64,000 bases of DNA, taken from positions 1-64,000 of the forward strand of contig NZ_VIRM01000028.1 of NCBI RefSeq assembly GCF_006874475.1. Direction: 5' to 3'. Both the position numbers and the translations under genes were made by a program. Below are positions 16,452 through 26,000 of this stretch, piece by piece. Origin of the DNA: Microbispora hainanensis. GTDB taxonomy: Bacteria > Actinomycetota > Actinomycetes > Streptosporangiales > Streptosporangiaceae. The notes below the pieces were generated by a model. It was given only the letters and a program-made list of their open reading frames with translations. It made no database searches and was not told the DNA's origin. Within the stretch, counting starts at the first letter, position 1. Each line of letters begins with the position of its first letter.

Positions 16452-16751
16452 TCAGACGGTGCGATCGGCGCGGCTGCCGCAGAAGACGACGTCGGCCGTC
16501 CACGCCTTCTTACCTGGCCCTTCCTGGCAGGCTTTGTTGTAGCAGCGCCAATACCAATTCCCGTTGCTCCGGCGACGCAGATCGATTTGCCGCTGCCGGC
16601 AGCGACCGCAGCGAGGCGGCCGGCTGAAGTCCTCCGCGTGCTCGTGCTGCAGAATCTTGCGGGCGAAGCAGCCGCCAAAAACTCGCGCAATCGAGCGAAT
16701 GCGTGATTCGGGAGAATTCGCGGTCGGCAACAGCGGGTGCGTGCCATCCAT
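16452..16751 (-). CDS. Zinc-ribbon small protein or detached C-terminus of the helicase
   Basis: A 99-residue open frame with a convincing zinc ribbon: PPRCGRCRQRQIDL then WYWRCYNKACQEG (C-x2-C and C-x4-C). It begins with ATG immediately after the TGA that ends the repaired helicase frame and is in the same frame. No ribosome site precedes it. It may therefore be translationally coupled to the helicase, or the original helicase C-terminus cut off by a stop codon. It is unrelated to the convergent methylase-like gene, whose stop lies 28 bases away. Confidence 0.45.
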   Translation of the reverse strand: MDGTHPLLPTANSPESRIRSIARVFGGCFARKILQHEHAEDFSRPPRCGRCRQRQIDLRRRSNGNWYWRCYNKACQEGPGKKAWTADVVFCGSRADRTV

Positions 16752-19594
16752 TCATGAGCGGCGCCGCCGCCTGGCGTCGCTCCCCACCATCGCTCGATCA
16801 CACGCCGGGCACTCGTAGCGAAGGTCCGGCTGCCCCCCCGGCCCTGCTCGTAGCGGACGAGCATGCGCCGGCAGCGTCCGCAGTCGTCGCCGGGACGGCC
16901 GCTCCCGGGTGCCGATCCCGAGCGCCGCCGCTGCATGCGTCGTACGGCGTCGGCGAACGCGTGGTGCTCGGTCCGCAGCACGACACCGGTGCTGGGGCCG
17001 AGCAGCGATTCGGCGGCGGACCACACCACGTCGCCGATAACGGCGCACGACTCCAGCACGGGCAGGCAGGGACGGATATTGACGCCTTCGCGCCGGGCGT
17101 ACAGGGCCTCGGTGGGCAGGTGGCCGTCGGCCTCCGGCTCGACCCAGATGTTCACCGCCTCCGACTCGGGGTCGTCGCCCCGGATCGACCGCAGCGCGGG
17201 GAGGAGCTCGATCAGTCCCCGTACGGGTGAGCCCGGCAGCCACATGTCGACCGAGGCAGCTCCGCGGATGTCGTCGCGCAACCGGTCGGCGATCCCGCTC
17301 GTGACACGTTCGGTGACACCGTGGGAGAAGGCGGGCAGGTGGTCCCAGGGCAGGTGCGTGGCCCGATCGAGCAGGTGGGCGAAGAACGTCCAGACGGGGT
17401 CTCGGTGGGACCCGTGCGGATGCAGGTGTTCGAGGGCGCTGATGACCACCAAGTGATCGCGGGCGCGGCTGGCCGCCACGTTGAGCAGGCGCGCTCCCTC
17501 GCTTCCGGTGTGGCCCTCCGTGAACCACCGGTGGAGCCGGGACACGCCACGCCCGCTGTCGACGGTGTCGTACACGACGATGTCGCGCTCGCCGCCCTGG
17601 AAACGGTGCACGGTGGAGGCCGCCCACTCGTCACGGTGCGCCTCGGGCAGGAGCGACTCCAGCAGGCGGGCCTGAGGCGCGAACGGACTGATCAGAGCGA
17701 GGTCCTGGGTCTGTTCGCTCGCCCCGGCCACCAGCGCGGCCGCCAGCTGGGCGTGCATGAGGTTGTACCGGGAGAAGACTCCCTGCCTGCGGGCGGTGCG
17801 CGCTTTCATCCCGGAGGTGTCGACGACCACCAGTTGGGCGTTCGCCCATGGCGCTCGGCTTCGGACTGCTCTGCCCGCGACGCTCCGGGCCGTGACGAGC
17901 GGGCTCTCGGGGTAGAAGGCCGTGCTGACGATGTGGCCGATGTGCTCACGCATCCGGTATTGCTCGGTGAGGGCGGCCAGCCAGGCGGGCATCCGGCCCT
18001 CGGACACGGCGCTCGCGATCCCCGCCTTTTCGAAAGGGCTGCGCCGCAGCCATTCCTGTGCGGCCGGGGTGTCCGCGACGGTGACCGGCGGCAGCTGACG
18101 GAAGTCCCCGGCGATCACCGTGTGCCCGCGGCCGGCCCCGGCGACGAGCATGGCGAGGGCTGCGCTGGTCATGCTGGCCTCGTCGAGGACGACCACGTCG
18201 AAGGAGATCTCCCTCAGCGTCTCCAGGACGACCTGGTGAGCGGTGGCGGCGACCACGTTTGCCTCCCGGCAGATCTGCCGCCGCACGTCGCGCAGGCTCC
18301 TGTCCAGCTCGCGTACGACCGCCTGCAGCTCGGCGATCTCCGTCTCGGCGCGCAGCCGGGTGGTCTCCTGCCTGGGCGTGAGCTGTCCCTGATCCGGCTT
18401 CAGCGCGTTCAGCGTCCTGCGCAGTTCGCGCAGCCGCCGGCTCACCTCCACGCGGTGCTGCGCCAGTGGGGCGCCGCGTTCGGCGGCGATCTCGTCGATG
18501 AGGACGTGGCCCTCCGTCCGCTCGGCCAGCGACTGGTCGGCCGGCTGGCCGAGGCGCACCAGGGCGCCGTTCGCGAGCTCCGGCATGCGCTTCAGCAGTG
18601 ACCGGACCGCCACATCCAGCGCCGCGTTGGTCGGCGCGGCGAGCAGCACACGCTTCCCGCGCCTGCTCAACGTCGCGATGAGGGCGGAGACGGTCGTGGT
18701 CTTGCCGGTGCCCGGCGGGCCCCACAGCCACGTGAGCGTCGGCGCGAGGGCGAGCTCCACGGCGTTGCGCTGCCCGGCGTTGAGATCGTCCAGCGCTTTG
18801 ACGGGCAGTCTTCCGCGTGCGGTCGAGACGCGGCCGCGCTCCGGTGTCACAACGGCCAGCGCGGCGGCCGCGTCGAAGCCGGGGCCGCCGTGGGCCAGCT
18901 CGTCCAGCCGCTTGCTCTGAGCCGTCAGCAGCCACGACAGGTCCAGCCGCAGGGTGGCCTCCCGGGCCGTAGGAGCTCCCGGAGGCAGCGAGAGGGTGAC
19001 GACGTTGCCGAAGACCGAGACCACCTCGACCTCGATGGCGAGCTCCTTGACGATCAAAGTGGCCCGGCTTCCCTCGGCCACGCCGAGCTCGCCCTGGGCC
19101 TCGTACCGCATCAGCACGCGGCGGCCCGCCGCACCCGCCTCGTCGCCCCCGGACAAGGGCACGTCGCTCTGCGTCCGGCGGTTCGTCACGGTCTTCAATT
19201 CGTCGCGGAGCGCTCGGGCCGCCCCCGCGGCCACCTCCGCCCAGCCGGAGGGGACGGGCCCGATAGGCGGGACGGGCTCGACGGCGGGGAGATCGGCCGC
19301 CTCCGCCAGGCGCCGCACGACCGCTGCCGCATGTTCCTCGAAGAGGTTCTGCCCGGGGGGCTCCTGCCGCGGGGGTCCTTCGGCGACCGGTGCGGCCCGG
19401 CCCCGGGGCACCCACAGCTCGCCGTCGAGGTCGGCGATTCCGTGGGTGACGCAGGTCTCCCAGAGCAGGCCGAAATCGATGCGCCGCAGGCCCGCCTGCT
19501 GCACCGCCTGCAGCAGCGCGTCGCGTGGCACGGGACCGGACGCGAGCGCCTTCTGCACCACGGTGACGAGCTTCGGCTCCCGGCGATCCGCCAT
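16752..19594 (-). CDS. SF1 (UPF1/DNA2-like) helicase with apparent frameshift
   Basis: The frame from ATG 19594 (MADRREPKLVTVV) encodes a large SF1 helicase of the DNA2/NAM7 group. Residues 1-60 look like a winged-helix region; Walker A GPPGTGKTTT is at about 292-301; then VVVLDEASM, AGDFRQLPPV, LTEQYRM, HRFQGGERDIVVYDTVDSG and NVAASRARDHLVV. A region after the helicase (VNIWVEPEADGHLPTEALYA onward) could be nuclease-like but shows no HKD. Near the C-terminus a zinc ribbon starts (DDCGRCRRMLVRYEQGRGG); its second half (DLRYECPACDRAMVG) is readable only if one base is added in the 7-G run at 16832-16838. Repaired, the protein is 947 residues and stops at 16752. Unrepaired, the frame runs on into the methylase gene. 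Confidence 0.75.
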
Positions 19595-19862
19595 GTGACT
19601 CCCATCGGCCGGCGTAGGGGCTGCCTAGCACGTGTTCGGGGCCACTAGTAGATCACCTGTGAATTCGAGACACAAGCCCATCTTGATATAGACAGGTATT
19701 GATGATCTGGCGTAGATTGCGGCGCGTGCTTCCGGGCGGGGATCTTCCCGCAGTCGGCTTTGGACCGATCCTTCAGGCCATGATGCAGAAGCCGCATTAC
19801 GGTGTCTTGGTGTAGCGGAGCACGGCGCAAGCTGGCAAGGGTCGTCGGCGAGGGGTGAACGG
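19595..19862. promoter_or_regulatory. Divergent intergenic region upstream of drmD
   Basis: A 268-base gap between the SF1 helicase (minus) and drmD (plus), locally AT-richer than its flanks. On the minus strand TTGTGT is followed after 17 bases by TCTACT (about 19645-19673), a weak promoter candidate for the helicase. No convincing drmD promoter was recognised. Confidence 0.3.
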
Positions 19863-22800
19863 GTGACGAGCGCGACGTCGGAAAGACCGGCTATCGGCGA
19901 GCTGGTCGCGATACGCGGGCAGCGATGGGTGGTCGGGGAGGTCGAGCCCGGCGAGAGCAGCACGCTGGTGACCCTGCAGAGCGTCGAGGACGGCCGGTAT
20001 GGCGACACGCTGGAGGTGGTCTGGGAGATCGAGCCCGGCCGCCGCGTGCTGCCCAGCGGCTCGCTGCCCGACGTCACTCCCGACGGGTTCGACTCGCCCG
20101 AGCGGCTGGCCGCGTTCCTCGACGCCATCCGCTGGTCGGCCGTCACCAGCGCCGACGTCAAGACGCTGCAGGCGCCGTACCGGTCCGGCGTGGCCATCGA
20201 GGACTACCAGCTCGAACCGGTCTCCCGCGCCCTCGACGCGCCCCGCGTCAACCTGCTGCTCGCCGACGACGTGGGTCTCGGCAAGACCATCGAGGCCGGG
20301 CTCGTCGCCCAGGAGCTGCTGCTGCGCCACCGCGCCCGGACTGTGATGATCGTGTGCCCGGCCGGCCTCACGCTCAAGTGGAAGGACGAGATGGCCGAGA
20401 AGTTCGGCCTCGACTTCACGATCATCGACACCGAGCGCTGCGCGCAGGTCCGCCGTACGCACGGCAGCGCGGCCAACCCGTTCACGGTCTATCCGCTGAG
20501 CATCGTGAGCCTGCCCTGGCTGCGCGGCCAGAAGGCGCAGCGGCTGCTCGACGAGGTGCTCGACCCGAGCGCCATGGAGCGCCGCTTCGACCTGCTCATC
20601 CTCGACGAGGCCCACCACGTGGCGCCCGCCGCGCCCAAGCAGGTGTACGCCGTGGACTCCCAGCAGACCAAGCTCATCCGTCGCCTGGCCCCGCACTTCA
20701 CCCACCGGTTGTTCCTGTCGGCGACCCCGCACAACGGCTACCAGGCGTCGTTCACCGCGCTGCTGGAGATCCTCGACGACCAGCGGTTCGCCCGCGGGGT
20801 CGACCCCGACCAGGCCTCCGTCAAGGAGACGGTCATCCGCCGGCTCAAGCGCCACATCGTCAACGCCGACGGCACCAAGCGGTTCGTCGACCGGGAGGCG
20901 AGCGCGATCCCGGTCCTCTACCCGCCTGACGAACGCCAGGTGCACGACCTGCTCAAGCGGTTCGCGCAGGTGCGCAGGGCCAGGCTCAACAAGAACGTCA
21001 AGGGCCGCAAGGCCGCCGACCTCGTGACGCTGCTGCTCAAGAAGCGCCTGTTCTCCAGCCCCGCCGCCTTCGCCCACACCCTCGACGTCTATCTCGACGG
21101 CGTACGCGAACCCGTCCAGGTCCAGCAGCAGGTCAGGCAGGACGACGACGTCGAGGAATGGATGGACGACTTCTGGGAGGAGACGGCCACCCTCGACGAC
21201 GAGCCGCTCGCCGAGGCCGAAGACGACGTGCTGTCGCTGGCCGCGCCGCTGCAGGGCGTCGCCGGCGACGAGGAGATCGAGCTGCTCCAGCGCATGCGCG
21301 CCTGGGCCCGCGACTACGAGTCCTCGCCCGACACCAAGGCGCGCGAGCTCATCAACTACCTGCGGGCCGTCTGCCGCCCCGACGAGCACTGGTCGAACGA
21401 GCGGGTCGTGGTGTTCACCGAATATCGCGACACGCAGAAGTGGCTGGTCGATCTGCTGCGGCAGGAGGACCTCGGCGACGAGCACCTCGCCGTGCTGCAC
21501 GGCGGCATGTCGGCCGACGAGCGCGAGCAGCTCCGGGTCGCGTTCCAGAAGGACCCGGGTGAGCATCCCGTCCGCATCCTGGTCGCCACCGACGCCGCCA
21601 GCGAAGGCATCGACCTGCAGAACCACTGCCACCGGCTGGTGAACTACGACATCCCGTTCAACCCGAACAAGCTGGAGCAGCGGATCGGCCGCGTCGACCG
21701 CTGGGGCCAGAAGCGCACGCCCGACATCCGCCACTTCGTCGGCACCGGCTGGGACACGGCCGTGGACTCGTACGAGGCCGACCTGGAGTTCCTGTCGCGG
21801 GTGGCCAACAAGGTCGCGCAGATGGAGGAGGACCTCGGCTCGGTCAACGCGGTGCTCGCGCGAGCTGTGCAGCGGCGCATGCTCGGCGACATCGCCGACT
21901 ACGACGTCGAGCAGGCCGGTGATCCGGCGAGCGCGGTCCCGGCCGAGGCGAACGTCCGCGAGCAGGTGCGCAAGCTCCGCGCCAACCTGGACGAGACCGT
22001 CGCCGAGCTGGGCATCACCCCGGCGAACGTCAAGCGGGTCGTCGACACCGCCCTGTCGCTGGCCCGGCAGCAGCCGCTCACGCCGCACCTCGACGAGAAA
22101 CATCTCACCGAGGGCCTGTACGGCGTGCCGCCGCTGACCGGCTCGTGGGAACGCGCGGGCGCCGGGCTGCTGGCCAAGACGACGCGCAAGGACGAGACGC
22201 CGCGCCAGCGGCCGGTGACGTTCGACTCCGAGGCCACGCTCGACCCCGAGGGCCGGGTGCGCGACGACGTCGTGCTCGCCCACCTGGGGCACCCGCTGGT
22301 CGCCATGTCCACCCGGCTGCTTCGCGCCGCCGTCTCCAACGCCGAGATCGGCCTGCATCGCGTCACAGCCGTCGTCAGCGACGACCCTGCCCTGGAGACC
22401 ACCCTGGCCGGGGCGTTCTCCCGGTTCGTGCTGGTCGGCGGCGACGGCGTGCGGCTGCATGAGGAGGTCCTGTACGCGGGCGGCTGGGTGCCGTCCGACA
22501 GCGGCCGGTTCCGCCGGCTGGAGAACCTGACCGTGCTCGGCGGCATCCTCGACCGCGCGCTCACGCAGGGAACCCCGGCCTCCGCCCCCGTGCAGCACCG
22601 CCTGGCCGAGGCATGGCCGCGCGTGGCGGGCCCGCTGCTGCAGTCGATCGACTGGCGCACCGAGCAGAAGCGCGACCAGCTCGAACGCAAGCTGGCGCAG
22701 CGGATGGAGGCCGAGCAGGCCCGCGTCAAGGCCAATCTGCAGCGGTTCGAGGCCACCCTGCGGGCCAAACTCGCCGAGGGCGACCAGGACGGTGACGCGC

Positions 22801-23006
22801 TGTTCAGCCGCCACGAGGCGGTGTCCAAGGAGGAGCGGGACCAATACCGCAGAGACCGCAGATCCTGGGAGGAACGCCTGGCCGGGCTCGGCCGTGAGCG
22901 TGACCGGGAGCTGGAGGAGATCGCGGCGCGCTACCGCGACCCCAGGCCGCACCGGTTCCCAGTGGCCGTGGTCTTCGTCGTGCCGAGGCGGGAGGCAGTC
23001 CGATGA
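19863..23006 (+). CDS. drmD: DISARM SNF2-like helicase DrmD
   Basis: A 1047-residue SNF2/HepA-type ATPase. Motifs: Walker A LADDVGLGKTIEAG (about 131-144), DEAH box LLILDEAHHVAP (about 244-255), SATPHNGYQ, and C-terminal ATDAASEGIDLQ and QRIGRVDRWGQKR (about 600-615). The C-terminal third is charged and helical with a coiled-coil stretch (QLERKLAQRMEAEQARVKAN). DrmD together with DrmMI defines class 1 DISARM (Ofir and colleagues), where it acts with the methylase and the DrmABC core against incoming DNA. GTG start at 19863. Its stop overlaps the drmMI ATG (ATGA), as expected for this pair. Confidence 0.9.
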   Translation: MTSATSERPAIGELVAIRGQRWVVGEVEPGESSTLVTLQSVEDGRYGDTLEVVWEIEPGRRVLPSGSLPDVTPDGFDSPERLAAFLDAIRWSAVTSADVKTLQAPYRSGVAIEDYQLEPVSRALDAPRVNLLLADDVGLGKTIEAGLVAQELLLRHRARTVMIVCPAGLTLKWKDEMAEKFGLDFTIIDTERCAQVRRTHGSAANPFTVYPLSIVSLPWLRGQKAQRLLDEVLDPSAMERRFDLLILDEAHHVAPAAPKQVYAVDSQQTKLIRRLAPHFTHRLFLSATPHNGYQASFTALLEILDDQRFARGVDPDQASVKETVIRRLKRHIVNADGTKRFVDREASAIPVLYPPDERQVHDLLKRFAQVRRARLNKNVKGRKAADLVTLLLKKRLFSSPAAFAHTLDVYLDGVREPVQVQQQVRQDDDVEEWMDDFWEETATLDDEPLAEAEDDVLSLAAPLQGVAGDEEIELLQRMRAWARDYESSPDTKARELINYLRAVCRPDEHWSNERVVVFTEYRDTQKWLVDLLRQEDLGDEHLAVLHGGMSADEREQLRVAFQKDPGEHPVRILVATDAASEGIDLQNHCHRLVNYDIPFNPNKLEQRIGRVDRWGQKRTPDIRHFVGTGWDTAVDSYEADLEFLSRVANKVAQMEEDLGSVNAVLARAVQRRMLGDIADYDVEQAGDPASAVPAEANVREQVRKLRANLDETVAELGITPANVKRVVDTALSLARQQPLTPHLDEKHLTEGLYGVPPLTGSWERAGAGLLAKTTRKDETPRQRPVTFDSEATLDPEGRVRDDVVLAHLGHPLVAMSTRLLRAAVSNAEIGLHRVTAVVSDDPALETTLAGAFSRFVLVGGDGVRLHEEVLYAGGWVPSDSGRFRRLENLTVLGGILDRALTQGTPASAPVQHRLAEAWPRVAGPLLQSIDWRTEQKRDQLERKLAQRMEAEQARVKANLQRFEATLRAKLAEGDQDGDALFSRHEAVSKEERDQYRRDRRSWEERLAGLGRERDRELEEIAARYRDPRPHRFPVAVVFVVPRREAVR

Positions 23007-26000
23007 GCAGGTTCATGAGCATGGTCAGCACCAAGGACGTCGACCACCAGGGGTGGCTCGCGCTGGTCGAGGTGAGCGGGCCGTTCCTCAGCCTCCCGGT
23101 GCTGCGCGCCACCTGGCCGGCCCTCGACGCCGTCGACAAGCAGCGGCGCGACAGGCTCCGCCTCGCCCACACCGCCTGGCAGCAGGGCGGCGACCGCCGC
23201 GACTGGATCGAGCACGTCCTGCGCGGCCTGCTGCGCTGGGACGATGCCGTCCACATCGGCGGGCTGGATCACCTGGCCGTGGACGTGCCCGAGCACGAGA
23301 CCACGATCACGCCGTCGTTCGCGCTGGCCGTGCCGGGCCACCAGCCCAAGCCCGACACCGTACGGCTGCTCGGCATGATCACCAGCGGGCATCCGACGGC
23401 CCGCATGAAGCACGCCAAGTGGGCCGCCACCCCCGCCGACCGGATGGCGCAGCTGTGCCGTCACCACGGCGTGGAGCTCGGCCTGGTCACCGATGGCCGC
23501 TGGTGGACGCTGGTGTGGGCGCCGCGCGGCGGCGTGACGACGACGGCGACCTTCGACGCCATCCCGTGGCCGGAGGCGGCCGAGCGCGACGTGCTGCGCG
23601 CGTTCGTCTCGCTGCTCGGCTTCGACCGGTTCTTCTCGTTCCCCGACTCCCAGCGGTTGCCGGCGCTGCTCAAGGCCAGCCTCGACAGCCAGGAGGACAT
23701 CACCGAGGCCCTCGGCGTGCAGGTGCGCCAGGCCGTCGAGTTGCTCGTGGCCGCCATCGGCCGGGCCGGCGTGCCCGACGACGTCACCGCGCACGAGGTC
23801 TACCGCGGGGCGGTCTCGGTCATGATGCGCGTCGTCTTCCTGCTGTTCGCCGAGGAACGCGGCCTGCTGCCGTCCGACAACAAGGTGTACGCCACGGCGT
23901 ACTCGGCCGGGCGCCTCTGCGCCGAGCTGGAGCAGCGCGCGATCGAGGGCAGCGAGGAGGAGCTGGAGAACAGCCACGCCGCCTGGCACCGCCTGCTCGC
24001 GCTGTTCCGTGCCGTACACAGCGGGGTCGAGCACCCGCGCCTGACCATGCACGCCCACGACGGGTCGCTGTTCGACCCCGACGCGTACGCCTGGATGCCG
24101 CTCACGATCGACGACCGCACGGTCATGCACATGCTGCGCGCCGTGCAGTACGTCGAGGTCGGCAGCGGCAAGAACCGCGAGCGCCGCACGCTCAGCTTCC
24201 GCATGCTCGACGTCGAGCAGATCGGTTACGTGTACGAGGGCCTGCTGTCCTTCGACGGCTTCCGTGCGGCCGACGTCGTTGTGGGCCTGGTCGGCAAGCC
24301 CGGCCGGGAGGAGGAGGTCGAGCTCCACGACCTGGAGGCCCTGGCCCGGACCGCCTCCGGTGACCTCGCCGAGAAGCTGGCGGAGAAATACAAGGACTCG
24401 GGCATCGGCAGTGTGGCCGCGCTGCGTAAGCGGCTTGCCCCGCTGAACGAGGCCGGCGCGCTGGAGGCCACCCGCAGGCTGCTCGCCGTCACCGGCGGCG
24501 ACGCCGATCTGGCCAGGCGGCTGCTGCCGTTCGCCGGGCTGCTGCGCGACGACCTGCGTGGCCTGCCCGTGGTCATCCTGCCCGGCGCGCTGTATGTCAC
24601 CGAGTCGGCGCTGCGCAAGAACACCGGCACCCACTACACGCCGAAGTTCCTCGCCGAAGACGTGGTGAAGAACGCCCTGGAGCCGCTGGTCTACTCGCCC
24701 GGCCCGCTGCAGACGGCCGACCGTTCGCAGTGGAAGCTGCGCAGCTCGGCCGAGATCGTCGGCGGAGACGGCCACCGCGGCCTGAAGATCGCCGACATCG
24801 CCATGGGCTCGGCCGCGTTCCTGGTGGCCGCCGCACGCTACCTGGGGGAGCGGCTGGTCGAGGCGTGGTCGCAGGAGGGCCGCGAGGAGGCGGCGGCCTA
24901 CCTGGAGACCGCCGAGGACCGTACGGCCGACGCCGACGCGGACCCGGTCGTCATCGAGGCCCGGCGGCAGGTCATCGAGCACTGCCTCTATGGCGTGGAC
25001 ATCAACCCGATGGCCGTCGAGATGGCCAAGCTGTCGCTGTGGCTGGTGTCGATGGACTCGTCGCGGCCGTTCACCTTCGTGGACGACCGTCTCGTGGTCG
25101 GCGACGCGTTGCTCGGCATCACGTCGCTGGAGCAGCTCGAATACATGCACCTGGTGCCGTCGCGCGGGCGCAAGCTGTTCAAGGACTCGGCGCTCGACTT
25201 CACGGCGGACGTGCAGCGCATGGTGCGCGGCACCGCCGACAAGCGGCGGCGCCTGGTCGACATCTCGGTGGAGGAGAACGGGGTCGACGCGCTGAACAAG
25301 AAGCGCAGCATCCTGTTCGAGATCGACAGCGAGACCCGCCAGCACCGCCTCTTCGCCGACCTGCTGGTGGGGGCGTCGCTGAAGTACGCGGTGGAGCAGG
25401 GCAAGATCAGCGATCGTGAGGCGGAGCCGGAGATCGGCAAGCTCCGCGGCTTCGACCGCGCGTCGCTGCAGGCGGCACATCTCGCCAGCGCCGTCGTTCG
25501 CGGCGAGCCCGGCAGTTGGCCCGCGGCCGAAGAGGCACGGAAGGAGTGGCTCGCCACCGACCAGGTCCCCGGCACCTTCGACCGCCGGCCCGTCCACTGG
25601 CCGCTGGTGTTCCCCGAGGTCTTCGAAGACAAGCCGGCTGGCGGTTCAGCCGAGCCCGGTGACGCCCTGGCCCACTCGGCTTCGGTCGGCGCAGGTTTCG
25701 ACGCCATCATCGGCAACCCCCCCTTCCTGGGAGGACCAAAGCTACGGCCTGCTCTTGGATTCGCGTATAGGGAACTGCTTAGCTCGCACGTCGCGAACAA
25801 TGTTCGCGCGACAAACACCGACCTCGTCGCATACTTCGTTCTCCGGGTCCATGCTCTGCTAAGCCCTACCGGGCAGACTGGATTGATTGCCACCAACACC
25901 TTGGCGCAAGGTGACACTCGTCAGGTTGGCCTTGATCAGCTGCTCGCAAGGGGGGTTGCAATTCGGCGAGCGGTAAAAAGTAAGCCATGGCCTTCCAGAT

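Noticed and set aside
19797-22952. Minus-strand open frame of 1051 codons opposite drmD
   Set aside because: It mirrors the third-position GC bias of drmD, has low-complexity Val/Arg/Gly composition and no family motif.
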